The notes under the pieces: model-generated
The model's input: the letters and a program-made list of their open reading frames with translations, nothing else
Told to the model about the DNA's origin: nothing
The model's database searches: none
Source of the DNA: Setomelanomma holmii
Taxonomy: Eukaryota; Ascomycota; Dothideomycetes; Pleosporales; Phaeosphaeriaceae
Reading direction: 5' to 3'
Length of the DNA stretch: 64,000 bases
Assembly: GCA_010015745.1 (NCBI GenBank)
Contig: ML978270.1
Coordinates: forward strand, 36,287 to 100,286
Program-made: the position numbers and the translations under genes
In this document: positions 1 through 10,406 of the stretch, piece by piece
How positions within the stretch are numbered: position 1 is the first letter of the stretch
Layout of the letters: each line of letters begins with the position of its first letter

Positions 1-258
1 GATGCCGCGCCATGATCCGGTCTTGGGGTCTGACAGTCCGATGCGCAAGAGATGACTTGAGGAATACGAGCCTGTCGGAGGCGTGTAGGAGGCTATTGTG
101 CCCACAGACTGGTCTGCATCGTACTCGATTTGCGCAAGTGGTATGGGCGACGGGATAATGGCGCTCTTGTCAGAGATGGACACGGAGGAGACGTATACTG
201 TGACGGATGACGCGAGCGCCACTGGCAGCAGGAGGAGCTTTGCAAGCAGCATCTTCAT
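1..258 (-). CDS. 5' fragment of a secreted/ER protein, possibly EMC10
   Basis: The minus frame is open from the ATG at 258 to the window edge (86 codons), so only the N-terminus is present. It begins with a clear signal peptide: a Lys, then a Leu/Ala-rich core (MKMLLAKLLLLPVALA) ending near residue 17. A mature region follows with a Tyr-Pro-Pro-type segment (SYTPPTGSYSS) and HLLRIGLSDPKTGSWRG. The arrangement of signal peptide, short beta-rich lumenal segment and 'LRIGL-D-KTG-W' resembles what I remember of fungal ER membrane protein complex subunit 10 (EMC10), which assists membrane insertion of proteins in the ER. That name rests on pattern memory only; the rest of the gene is outside the window. 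It is divergent from the FGGY kinase gene. Confidence 0.5.
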   Translation of the reverse strand, partial: MKMLLAKLLLLPVALASSVTVYVSSVSISDKSAIIPSPIPLAQIEYDADQSVGTIASYTPPTGSYSSSHLLRIGLSDPKTGSWRGI

Positions 259-857
259 TGGCAATGTGGAGTTGATGCTCTATGCAGCTCGAGGCGCAGG
301 TTGATGATGCGCGGAGCTTGAGCGGCACGGAGAATAGATCCGCCGAAGTCCATTCAATCTAGCCCTAGAGACTTGAAATGCTTCTTCCTTACTCCCACGA
401 CCTCCACGTCGCCCACGCGTCAGCCGACATATCGCTGCTTGATAATGCCGGCGTCGCTTCAATACGGCACTAACACCCGACCCGAGCACCAAGATATCGT
501 TTTGCTTTGGGTGGCGTTTTCGACGGCCAACAACATCCGGCATGCCCAAATAAGTGGATCCGCAGACTCACGATCCCCACAATTCTCCCCATTGCTTCTG
601 GAAGGTTTCCAGTCAATCATGGTCCCTGAGGCGAGCGACTCCGGCGGTTTTGCTCACATTCAGGGTCACTAAGCAGTGTTGGCCCCACCCCCACCATGCT
701 AAAGCTTCTGATAGCTGCCATGAGCTCATCGCGCGTACACAGCTGTGCTGTAGCTCAACATTATTTCTGAGCGTTGAACAATCCAATTGATTGAAATTCA
801 CACATCTTCTCCCTCTTTCGCACTCTCACTCTGTCATTCAAACTTTACTCTATCAAT
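259..857. other. Divergent intergenic region, no gene seen
   Basis: The region lies between the divergent start codons of the ER-protein fragment and the FGGY kinase. Overlapping short frames on both strands show no recognisable protein. The last 80 bases before the kinase ATG are pyrimidine-rich, as is common in fungal promoters and leaders. No other structure was seen. Confidence 0.5.
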
Positions 858-2795
858 ATGGCAGTTCCCTACAGACAGGCCTCACGGCAGCAGTCGCGAC
901 AAATGTCGACGGATCCTCGCAATGAGCTTCGTCCGCATGTCGACCACTATATCGGAATTGATGTTGGCACAGGTAGTGCCAGAGCCTGCATCATGAACGA
1001 CCAGGGTGATATAGTTGGACTGGCTTCAGAGAATATTGGTCTTTGGCAACCACAGACCGGCTACTATGTACTTCACCCACGTCGCGAGCTGCACGTCACT
1101 GACATTCTCAGGAACAAAGTACATCAGATATCTGGCGCTGTATCTGTTCGTCTGTCCGCCGAGCAATGGACCAGCACAATATCGAGCGCGACTCGATTCG
1201 AGGCATTGGCTTCGACGCAACATGCTCACTTGCGGTCTTCAGGGAGGATACGGATGAACCGGTCGCAGTCACTGGTCCAAACTTCGACAATAAGGACGGC
1301 AACGACCGCAATGTTATCCTATGGCTCGACCATCGTCCTGTAGAAGAGACAAACAAGATCAACGCCACAAAGCACAACCTGCTACGATATGTTGGCGGCA
1401 AGATGTCAATCGAGATGGAGATTCCGAAAGTGTTATGGCTGAAGAGGAACATGCCAAAGGAGCTATTCGACCAGTGCAAATTCTACGACTTGACCGACGC
1501 ACTCACGCACATTGCCACAGGCAGCGAAACTCGAAGCTTCTGCAGTGTGGTATGCAAGCAAGGTTTTGTGCCAGTTGGTGTGGATGGGAGTGTCAAAGGA
1601 TGGCAAGAGGACTTTCTCACGGAGATTGGACTTGAAGACCTGGTGCAGGACAGTTTTAAGCGCATGGGAGGCGTTGACAAAGTGGTTTGTCCTTCAGCAC
1701 GCGACGATCAACATACGGCTGACACTTGGATAGAACGGTCGCTACCTTACTGCCGGTGAGCTCGTCGGCACATTGAGCGAGAAGGCAGCGGCAGATATGG
1801 GACTCCAGCCCGGCATCGCAGTCGGCAGTGGTGTCATCGACGCCTACGCCGGATGGATTGGTACTGTGGGTGCTAAAGTGAAGCTCAACGAAGACACCCT
1901 CGACATGGAGGTCCCTAAGAACGACGTATCACAAGCCTTTACTCGCCTGGCCGCCGTTGCAGGAACATCGACCTGCCATCTAGCCATGTCTCGCGATCCA
2001 GTCTTCGTTGATGGTGTCTGGGGACCATACAGAGATGTACTGCTACCAGACTATTGGATGGCAGAAGGTGGACAGAGCGCAACAGGCGAGCTTCTGAAGC
2101 ATGTCATTGAGACACATCCTGCCTTCCAAGAAGCAACCTCTGTTGCAGAAACGTACAACACAAACATCTACGATTACCTTAACGAACATCTGCGCGAGAT
2201 GGCCGAGAGAGATAACGCACCACACATCGCATGGCTTGGACGCCACTTCTTCCTGTACGGTGATCTCTTCGGCAACCGCTCGCCAGTTGCAGATCCCAAC
2301 ATGAAGGGCTCGGTTATTGGTCTCAGCTCTGACAAGAGCCTCGACGGTCTCGCTCTTTACTACTACGGAACGTTGGAATTCATCGCCCTACAAACACACC
2401 AGATTGTCTCGGCCATGAACAAGTCGGGACATGTCATCTCCTCGATCTTCATGTCTGGGTCACAATGCCAGAACGGTCTGCTCATGCAACTCATGGCTAC
2501 GGCGTGTGACATGCCAGTTCTCATCCCGCGATACGTGCACGCAGCCGTTGTACACGGTGCAGCCATGCTCGGTGCGAAGGCTGCAAGTACCGACAAAGAT
2601 GGTAATAGCGAGCCGCTATGGGACATCATGGACAGATATAGCAAGCCAGGCAAGACAGTCAAGCCCCTTGCCGACAAGAAGCTCAAGAGCCTGCTGGATG
2701 CGAAGTACAAGGTCTTCTTGGAGCAGTGTGAAGGTCAGCAAAGATATAGGAAAGAGGTTGATGCTGCGATTGAGGGCTGGACAGCCAGTTCGTAG
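858..2795 (+). CDS. FGGY-family carbohydrate kinase (YDR109C/human FGGY-like)
   Basis: Three exons: 858-1067, 1112-1681 and 1734-2795 (introns of 44 and 52 bp, both phase 0), giving 613 aa. The phosphate-binding motif YIGIDVGTGSARACI sits near residues 33-47. It is followed by WRCICSSVRRAMDQ and GIGFDATCSLAVF, and by ILWLDHRPVEE in the sugar-binding lobe; the C-lobe has FMSGSQCQNGLLMQL. These are typical of the eukaryotic FGGY-domain kinases that phosphorylate pentuloses such as ribulose (a proposed metabolite-repair activity). Splicing the 44-bp intron is required to remove a non-conserved tract and restore GYYEQSTSDIWR. The start at 858 has a good context (caatATGgc); a second in-frame ATG at 903 would shorten the protein by 15 residues. 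The substrate cannot be read from the sequence. Confidence 0.93.
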
Positions 2796-3421
2796 ATGGT
2801 CTTCGAAACCGCATACTGATGATCGATGCAAAATGTCCACAACTATTTGACTACGTTCCCTGATACAGTACTAGTCCCAGGTGCTGCGCCCAGTCGTGTT
2901 AGTGAAATTTGTGGAAACGAGGACTTTAGCGTGATACAACGCGAAAAGAGCATGATAGGGCGGACGTGTTGGTAGGATACAGGCTTCAGCGGCAATCCCT
3001 TGGTATGTTACGAGTGCTTGCGCCACAGGACAAAAGTTGGCGACGGAGACGTGCCCAGTGATGGGCATTACCAGCCTCATTGCTTCGCTACTATGACCAC
3101 GTAGGCGCAAAATCGCAGACGATCCTTTCACATGCGAATCAGAACCAACAGGACTGCTTCCTGAAGCTTCGCGCGAATTGTGCGGGTTCTAGCCACGCCA
3201 CCTGCAGGGGCAGCCACGACTCGCACAGCCCCGCGTACGTCATGGGTCTGCATCTGGGGCACTTCGCCCCTCACAGCTAGTTTAACTCACACAAACGACG
3301 CACTGGTATAAGTAACGTCACCACATCTCCTGATTGAACTTTCTACAACGACCGACCCCGAAACCTTCCACTTCCTACAAGTAGTTTTCGATCACTCATC
3401 TCAACAACACAACCCGTCATT
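2796..3421. other. Intergenic region and promoter of the Vip1-like gene
   Basis: It lies between the kinase stop and the Vip1-like start. A TATA-like TATAAGTA occurs at about 3307-3314, roughly 110 bp before the downstream ATG, followed by a pyrimidine- and A-rich leader. No coding frame in it looks real. Confidence 0.45.
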
Positions 3422-4396
3422 ATGGCCGCCACCGTCAACGTTGAGAACATCTCCACCAAGACCAGCGAGGAAGAAATCAAGTCTTTCTTCAGCTTCTGCG
3501 GAAAGATCCAGTCCATCAGCGTAAAGGCGTCCGGCAACGACGCACAGTCTGCCTCGGTCACCTTTGAGAAGGCAGCCGCTGCGAAGACAGCCCTCCTACT
3601 CGATAACACCCAGCTCGGGCCCAATCCTGTGCAGGTCAGCTCCGCCAAATCCATTGACGAGATTGCTGGCGACAAGGCAGCGTCCGCAGAGGAGGCCAAG
3701 GATGGCGACCACCACATCGATCAAGAGTCGAAGCCTCGTGCACGCATCGTCGCGGAATACCTGGCACACGGCTACGTGATCTCCGACAAGGCCATCGAGG
3801 CCGCTCTCGCCGCGGATAAGAAGAACGGTTACAGCACCAAGTTCACCCAAGTCCTCCAGAACATCGACTCTAAGACACAGGCCACGCAGAAGGCCCAGAC
3901 CGTCGACAACAAGCTCGGCCTCACCCAGAAGGCATACGCTGGCTGGAACACCTTGAACAGTTACTTCGATAAGGCCGTTAACACCCCCACTGGCCAGAAG
4001 CTTCGCACATTCTACGATCAGGGCAACAGGACCGTCATGGACGTACACAACGAGGCTCGCCATCTCGCCGATCTTAAGAAGAAGGAGCAGGGCAAGGACA
4101 GCACTGGTGTGCACCACCTCCCAGAGCCCGCTTCCGACAAGACAACCTGCAATTGCCAGGCCAACGCCGGCAACTGCGGTTGCTCTGAGAAGGAGTGCGT
4201 CTGCTCTGGCTGCGGCAAGAACGACTTGCCCAGTGCCGAGCAGATGAATGTGCATACTCTGGCGCCGCCCAACCAGGACAAGACGCAGTGCGATTGCGCT
4301 GCTGAGGCTGGCCAGTGCCCGTGCCCTGAAGGCAAGTGTGCTTGCAAGGGCTGCGCGAAGGCCAAGGATGCTGGCAATGACAAAATTGCCGTCTAG
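3422..4396 (+). CDS. Vip1-type RRM protein with C-terminal double metallothionein-like cysteine clusters
   Basis: A single exon of 324 aa; the start (cattATGgcc) begins directly at the RRM. Residues about 4-75 form an RNA-recognition motif (VNVENISTKTSEEEIKSFF; SASVTFEKAAAAKTALLL). A charged linker follows, then an alpha-helical region (about 100-225: RIVAEYLAHGYVISDKAIEAAL, GLTQKAYAGWNTLNSYFDKA) that resembles fungal Vip1, annotated as an actin-cytoskeleton or RRM protein. The C-terminus carries two cysteine clusters at about 241-264 and 284-310. Both have exactly the spacing CxC-x6-CxC-x4-CxC-x2-C: 14 cysteines with no aromatic residues inside the clusters. This resembles small fungal copper metallothioneins, which have seven cysteines of nearly the same layout. 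The RRM call is firm; metal binding is inferred from Cys spacing. Strong promoter-like pyrimidine tracts and codon use suggest good expression. Confidence 0.85.
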   Translation: MAATVNVENISTKTSEEEIKSFFSFCGKIQSISVKASGNDAQSASVTFEKAAAAKTALLLDNTQLGPNPVQVSSAKSIDEIAGDKAASAEEAKDGDHHIDQESKPRARIVAEYLAHGYVISDKAIEAALAADKKNGYSTKFTQVLQNIDSKTQATQKAQTVDNKLGLTQKAYAGWNTLNSYFDKAVNTPTGQKLRTFYDQGNRTVMDVHNEARHLADLKKKEQGKDSTGVHHLPEPASDKTTCNCQANAGNCGCSEKECVCSGCGKNDLPSAEQMNVHTLAPPNQDKTQCDCAAEAGQCPCPEGKCACKGCAKAKDAGNDKIAV

Positions 4397-4940
4397 GTAT
4401 TGCTTGGAGTTGCTGGTTGCTGAGTGATGCGAGGATGATTATGAGCCAATGATTCCCCCTTTTCATTTGTTAGTCTGTACAAGCAGTTCATGAGTGGACG
4501 AAAAGTCGGGTTTTTGGTGTATAGTAGCTCCAATTGATTCATGACAAACAATTCTCCCAATGTTGTTGATGAGCTGTGACCTGTAAATGATATGCATGAA
4601 GCACCATGATTACGGGAAGGACATTCATACATCATTCGCATGATCAGCAAGCACCTTGCTGCCTGGAGTAGCCCTATCAAGTCATGTTGTGGCTACGTAA
4701 GGAAGCACGGGTTCGAACGTCCTTGCACAAGAGATGACATTCTTGGTCGTGTTCCAATGTTTTCAGACGATCTCTGGGAGTGCTTCCAAATGTGACAATT
4801 GCATTCATTGAGTGGACCAGACTCTTCGCTCGAGCGGCGAAGATCTGCCTTTTGAAATCGATTCTTATCATCGCTCATCGTCAATTGGGTATTGTACAAG
4901 AAAAAGGTCTGCAATTGATGTAATGTAGTGCTTGGCGCAG
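4397..4940. other. Convergent intergenic region, 3' flanks
   Basis: The region separates the 3' ends of the Vip1-like gene (+) and the RRM-like gene (-). It is A/T-richer than its flanks and holds no supported gene. A stretch near 4708 (GGTTCGAAC) looks like a tRNA T-loop, but no T-stem or acceptor stem can be formed around it. Confidence 0.4.
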
Positions 4941-5855
4941 CTAGTACCGCCTGCGTGGTCCCCGTGGTGGTTCCCGGCGCCCGCTCTCGCTGAAGCCATA
5001 TCGCCCGTCTTGGAAGCTGCCGCCAGACCGTGTCGCTCCAGCATTGGTGTCAACATCCATGTCGTCGCTGGGCGATTGCGCCAGACGCGCAGGTGGTGGT
5101 CGGGAGTGTAAGCTTGCGTTGTTGCTTGGAGGTGTTTCTTTCAGGTACACGTAGAGCACCCTGCCATCAGCCTGATGAAAGTTAGCTTTGCTCAACCGAA
5201 GTCCTGCAAAACTGCCTACCTTTTGATTATTGAATGTTGCGATTACGTTGTCGGCCCCCTCCTTCGTCACACACTGCAGCTCTACCATGACCGTTGGCGC
5301 AGCGGTAAGCAGTCTGCACCCCAGTGTGTCTCCAGCATGCGGTGCCATGACAGCCTCAATATCTGCCGCCGTCGTGCCTGGTGCGAAGTTGCTCGCAATG
5401 ACTGTGAATGGACCGCTTGCGACACCTCTAATGTTGAAGCCTGGCGCATCATCCTTGCGCGCAGACGGCTTCGCGTTATTCTTCAGGACCGATGTAAACT
5501 TGTCGTACGTCCGGCTGTTACGCTCGAGCTGTGATGTGGACGCGGTGCGCGTCGGACCTCCTCGCGCCCGTGCAGCCGGTCCATTGGGATTGTTCAGCTT
5601 GTGTAGATCGTGTTGCCATTTGCCTTCGATGCTGCCAGCTGGCTTCGCTGATGAGGATCGTTTCTGCACACCGGCACCACCGCTTATACGACTGAGCAGC
5701 GTCGGCTTTTCTGATGTTTGTCGTGCCTTTGCGACCGCGCCAGCACCCGGAGCATTGCCCTTACGCCCTCGCCCTAAGAATTCTTGTGCTAAGACTTCAT
5801 TCTTCTTCTTTTCTCGCTGGTCCTTGACGAAGTTGGCGAAGGAGACTCCTGTCAT
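4941..5855 (-). CDS. RRM-fold RNA-binding protein (function not recognised)
   Basis: Two exons on the minus strand, 5855-5220 and 5171-4941, give 288 aa. The 48-bp intron 5172-5219 is in frame and has no stop, so it is easy to miss. It has a GTAGGC donor, a GCTAACT branch site and a TCAG acceptor, and its removal restores ATFNNQKADGRVLYVYL at the RRM C-terminal half. The N-terminus (FANFVKDQREKKKNEVLAQEF) is charged and helical. The middle is rich in Arg/Gly/Ser. The RRM spans about 130-230 (FTVIASNFAPGTTAADIEAVM; MVELQCVTKEGADNVIATFNNQ), and the tail ends with an RG/Pro-rich basic stretch (RREPPRGPRRRY). An upstream in-frame ATG at 5981 would add a low-complexity leader, which I think is 5' UTR. 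A 10-bp tandem duplication (agcaacgggg twice) lies in that leader. Export-adaptor-like layout is an inference only. Confidence 0.7.
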   Translation of the reverse strand: MTGVSFANFVKDQREKKKNEVLAQEFLGRGRKGNAPGAGAVAKARQTSEKPTLLSRISGGAGVQKRSSSAKPAGSIEGKWQHDLHKLNNPNGPAARARGGPTRTASTSQLERNSRTYDKFTSVLKNNAKPSARKDDAPGFNIRGVASGPFTVIASNFAPGTTAADIEAVMAPHAGDTLGCRLLTAAPTVMVELQCVTKEGADNVIATFNNQKVGSFAGLRLSKANFHQADGRVLYVYLKETPPSNNASLHSRPPPARLAQSPSDDMDVDTNAGATRSGGSFQDGRYGFSESGRREPPRGPRRRY

Positions 5856-7286
5856 GGCGAGCAACGGGGAGCAACGGGGAGGGTATGACGGTGGTGTTGA
5901 AATGATGCGATGTCGAAGGGAGCGCGCAGAGCAAGGCGCAGGAACCGCGAAAGCTGGCGCGCGCAGCTGGGGCATGGGCACGGGCCACAGCCATCGGCCA
6001 AACGAAACGCCGGCGCGCGAAAAGTTCCATCAAAACCGCGAGCTGCAAGCTTGTTCTCTACACTACAACGAACTTTTGGTAAGTCACATCCACGACTCCT
6101 TTCCCCCTCAACATGATGAATACAAGTGTCGCCCCTATCATAAACTCTATGTTGATCGACCACCCAAGCCAAACGGGATTACTGATTACCACCAACTCTC
6201 ACATTTCGAAAGCCAGTTCCTTCATGAAGTCTTGCTAACAGCTCGAAGATTTAGTTCTTGTTGGCATCGCTTGTACGAAGATGTCGCCTGTACAATACCA
6301 ATGCAGCATGTGCGCAGCGCCACTCGCGCCTTGATGACTCTCCATTAGCTCAACCCATCCTGCCCGTCCGAAACCTGCGCAGACACAATCTGGTCTGGTC
6401 GATCGCATATGAAGCAAGGTCTGCGGCACGGGCAGGTCGTGGTTGAGCTGCAACTCAATCACGTAGGTCTACCTCAGTTTCCTCATACCATCACCTGCAA
6501 TGATGAGCAACCTTAGTACTATCAAATACCGACCTACCAGTGGGGAACAAAACAAGTTCGATTACCTGATCACCATACACTTGTGCTCTTCGCATAAAAC
6601 ATTTTCGACGCTCATTGCTGATCTTCAATCAGATACCCCATGGCTGACCTCTTCTCGTGCTAGCTGTCATCGTTCACAGGCACTTTTCGACTTGGTAAGT
6701 TTGATCAGTTTTTCTTTACTCCATGCGATGATGATACACTTATACTCCATGCTAACTCCGGAAGAGGTCCGCCTCAATGCTGGAACAACTATATGCTTTT
6801 CATCTTTCTTCTGATTCGCCTTTGTTTTCGAGACTTCCCAGCATACCACTCGTCGTGCTTTGCTAACTTTATTGAAGTAGGCATTAGGAGCTCACCTGAC
6901 ACGGATACCGTTGACCGGCAGATTGTGCGTTTGCATTCTGCAATTCCAACGGAGCACTATGCCTGGAACTTTCTCTGATGCTGACGTAATATATGTAAAT
7001 GTGAAGGCGTTCTTCCGGAATTGGTTTCGTTTGGACTTCCGGAAACAGGAAACAGTGTGCTGGCCGTACTGCTAGGCATGATGGTGTGCATAGATATCGT
7101 AGCAACGCATGAGAAATATTATGCTTCTTGGAAGAATCGCCACTCTCTGCATTACTGTCTTTGATGCTTATTCTCATCTGTAACTGGGGTATATCGAGGC
7201 TATGAACGCGAAACACTACACGAAATGGACCTCGACTACCTTTATACGCCCTTCTCCATAGGGCCTATCGGTACACTGACTGCCAT
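5856..7286. other. 1.4-kb region with no supported gene
   Basis: It lies between the RRM-like gene start (-) and the SFH5 stop (-). The long plus-strand open frame entering it (from 5230) is antisense to the RRM gene and has no protein-like continuation. Short frames at 6258, 6281 and 6500-6980 lack recognisable motifs. The segment from 6480 to 6900 is A/T-rich with several GTAAGT-like donors, so an unrecognised or non-coding transcript is possible but cannot be shown. Confidence 0.35.
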
Positions 7287-8477
7287 CTACTCAGTCAGCT
7301 TCATGCCCGCGGCGACCTTCTCCAAGTCCGCCGTCTTCCCACCATACACCTCCGGCACATTCGGCCCCAACTCTGCCGCCAACTGATTCCCATAGCTCAG
7401 CACCGTAAACTTCTTCGCCGTCTCCTTGGCCACCACCATTTTGATCGCCGTGTAGATCCAGCCCATGACGACAGGCACATTGACGAAGAACTTGCGCGAC
7501 AGCGTCTCTGGGTAATAGCGTCCGAGGATTTCGATGGTCTTGGCCGTCGCGGCTTTGACGGCGGGGTCCTGGCGCAGGAACGAGACTTGCAGGTAGTCGT
7601 GGATTTGGAAGCCTTGGTAGGGATCAGGACCGGCGTTGTAATCGGGAATGGGAACGGTGGCGGAGGAGAGGTTGAGGGCCTGGACGGACTTCTCCATGAG
7701 CCCAACGCGCCAGCGGAGGAAGCTGGGAATGTGTTAGGTCCACATTTCTCTTCTGAACAGAGATTGTGATAAAGGAACAAACCTCTCCAGATCACCAAAT
7801 GTAGCCTTCTTATCCGTGACCGCGCCGTAGATATTGAACGTAGCAATATCCTTCTTATTCTTGCTCTCCGGCACACCCTCAACCTCAAGCACATATCCGA
7901 GTCCACCAAATCTGCTCTCATCAAATGTCTCCCCTGCCGCCTTGACAGGATCGAAGTCCTTGCGCCATTTCAGCATCTCGAGCAATTGCTGCGTTGCCTT
8001 CTCTAAATCGTTCTGGTTTGCGCGCAGGAACTTCTGGAGAATGAGTTTGGTAAGGAAGGGCGAGGACTTGGAAAGTGTGATGCCGTAGACTTCGGCATGT
8101 TCGGCTTGGGTTACGAGAGCTTCGAAGGTGTCGTAAAACTTTGTGAGAGGGTGCTCGGGAGCTGTTTCGGGCCAGACGGGGCCGGTAGTGGACTCGAGGA
8201 TGTCGGTTTTGGGTGCAGTGGTGGGAGCTGGTGTATCCGCTTCAACCACCTTGTCGTCTGCATTAGCTTCGAGAGCCTTGTCTTTCGCAGTAGTTGAGAG
8301 ATCGCCCAGATCGTCTGCTGCTTTGTCGACTTTCTCGTCTGCGACAGGGACATCGCTCGGCTTCTCGGTCGAGGTGGTAGCAGACGCAACATCGGGCTCC
8401 TTCTCAGTGACGGGTCCGTCGACGATGTCAGCATTGCCGATAGGCGCGATGTTTGTCTGTTCGAGCTTGGTCGCCAT
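7287..8477 (-). CDS. SFH5: Phosphatidylinositol transfer protein SFH5 (SEC14-like, CRAL-TRIO)
   Basis: Two exons, 8477-7783 and 7722-7287, with a 60-bp intron (GTTTGT...CCCAG) give 376 aa. The first ~110 residues are low-complexity, rich in Glu/Asp/Thr/Ala. The CRAL-TRIO N module follows (LTKLILQKFLRANQNDLEKA, MLKWRKDFDP), then the lipid-binding domain. The splice restores DLESFLRWRVGLMEKSV and leads into YQGFQIHDYLQVSFLRQD, RYYPETLSRKFFVNVPVVMGWIY and FTVLSYGNQLAAELG. These are the SFH5-specific landmarks of the Sec14 superfamily. SFH5 proteins act at ER-plasma membrane contacts and some homologues bind haem. The N-terminal acidic extension is longer than in yeast. Confidence 0.88.
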
Positions 8478-8827
8478 GCTCGTAGGTTGTTAGTGTAGGA
8501 AGTGGTCAGAGGTGGTCTGCTTGCGTGATGTGCTTGGGAAATGTTTCAAGTTAACGGAGATGGCGCAAATAAAGTCCGAGCAATGCAACACGCTATCACG
8601 TGGATGGCGTATGGCTGGGCAAAGATGAAGACATCGGGACAGTCCACCTGCAGGGCCGCTAGGCATTAATAATATAGTGTCATACTTCAAAATGAATTAT
8701 CATGATTATGAAATTGCTACTTGAATATGAGGGCGATCATTTGATATATTGCTGAGCCTACATGGAAAGAAACAACAGCGCGCCAAAACTATGCGTATTT
8801 ACAATGATATGTGAGTACATGCTTCCT
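8478..8827. other. Intergenic region between SFH5 and the lactate dehydrogenase
   Basis: This A/T-rich 350-bp stretch contains the SFH5 promoter and the 3' flank of the lactate dehydrogenase gene, both transcribed leftward. No coding frame or repeat is supported. Confidence 0.4.
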
Positions 8828-10406
8828 TTACAGCTTTGCCTTCTCCTTGATCACCTTCTCCTGGGGTCCTATGAGAGGATCATACACGTTCAGTCCGAGT
8901 GTATCGCTTGGAACGAATGAGTGCGAGTTGAGTGCTCGGGTGTCAAGCATGGAAGGATTCAGATCTGCGACGCTGGCAGCACCAATCAATCGCATGTTCA
9001 TCTCCATCTCATCCTTCAACAGCTGCATAGCACGATCGACACCTGGCAGACCGTATGCCGACATGGCGTACAGGAATGGACGTCCGATGCCGACGCCCTT
9101 CGCGCCCAGTGCCAAGGCCTTGATGATGTCAGTCGCTCGTCGAACTCCACCATCAATATAAATTTCGATACGGTCTTGCCAGCCTCGTTGACGAAGGACT
9201 GGCATGACTTCGGCGAGCACCTCGATGCCAGAGCGAGCAAAGTCAAGCTGGCGACCACCGTGATTGGACAACACAACACCCTCTACACCAGTCTCGACGG
9301 CACGAATGACATCTTCGACGCACTGGACACCTTTCAAGATAATGGGCATCTTGGTAATGCTCTTGAACCACGGGATATCCTTCCAGCTCAAGCTCGGGTC
9401 AATAAATGACGAGATGGCTCGTGCGGCGCCCTGACTTCGGTCTACATTGTCGCCGGAAGTGCTCTGAACATTTGAACCCACATCGCTGAACTTCGATCGC
9501 ATATCTTTCTCGCGACGACCGAGCTGAGGCGCATCGACGGTGATGAAGAGACCCTTGCATCCGCGCTTCTCGGCGTGTTGCACGATGCGCTTCGTAATCT
9601 CGCGATCCTTGTTGACGTACAGCTGCAGCCACTGGCACTGCCCATCCTCTGCTTCATCCACAATCTCGTCGAAAGAACAGGACGCGAGTGTGGGAATCAT
9701 CTGAATAATATTGTGCTTTCTCGCTCCACGGGTGAGGATAACCTCGCCTTCTGGGTTTCCGAGCTTGCCTAGCGCTGTAGCAGTGACATAGAATGGTATA
9801 TCGACTTTGGTACCGAGCATCGTGGTGGACATGTCAACCTTCTCAACGTCAACGAGGACTCGTGGACGGAACCAGATCTTGTGGAAGGCGCCATGGTTTT
9901 CGCGCATAGTCTGCAGTGTTGTTAGCGATGTGCCAATTGCGATGATGCTTTCAAGTCCTCACAATCTCATCGTCTGCGCCACTGGAGTAGTACGCCCAAG
10001 CAGACTTCTTCATGACCTTGCGCGCAACAGCCTCGAAGTCCATCAGATTGTAGCATTGCTCAAGGATTGGCATCCGCTCGATGCGCTTCTGCCTCTCCTC
10101 CTCATCAGGATCGACTTCCTTCTCTTCCTGCTTTACTGTGTTCATGTCAACCTCCCCGAGATGCTTCGACTTGTCCAGGTATTTGTCGAGCGTGTCTGGG
10201 GGATGGATCGGATCATACTCTTCGGTGGCATCCTTGCCAGCATACTTGAGGATGATCTTGGGGCCACCAGGATGCTCTGGCAGGAACTCGGTGATGTCGT
10301 AGGCACGGCCGTGGATAATGACCCAGCATGAGTCTCTGCTGTTGTGCTTTGCAACCTCCTCGCCTGTGAGCTTCACAGCCTGTGTGTTGTTGCTGTCGTG
10401 GTTCAT
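8828..10406 (-). CDS. CYB2: Flavocytochrome b2-type L-lactate dehydrogenase with a PTS1-like end
   Basis: Two exons, 10406-9963 and 9910-8828, with a 52-bp intron (GTGAGG...CTAAC...CTGCAG) give 508 aa. Residues ~10-85 are a cytochrome b5 domain with the haem ligand motifs EHPGG and DPIHPP. A hinge leads to the FMN-dependent alpha-hydroxyacid dehydrogenase barrel (YVTATALGKLG, LQLYVNKDRE, LFITVDAPQLGRRE). The catalytic His-Arg segment SNHGGRQLD is intact, followed by IYIDGGVRR and GIGRPFLYAM. The family oxidises L-lactate to pyruvate. Yeast Cyb2 carries a mitochondrial presequence; here the b5 domain starts almost at residue 1 and the protein ends in -EKAKL. The last three residues, AKL, fit the PTS1 consensus, so peroxisomal or cytosolic location is inferred. 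Substrate may be another 2-hydroxyacid. Confidence 0.9.

Noticed and set aside
4700..4730. tRNA-like T-loop sequence GGTTCGAAC
   Set aside because: The flanking bases do not form a T-stem and no acceptor, D or anticodon arms fit around it on either strand.
5230..6348. 372-codon plus-strand open frame
   Set aside because: It is antisense to the RRM-like gene, whose spliced product has clear family features; the part beyond the gene has none.
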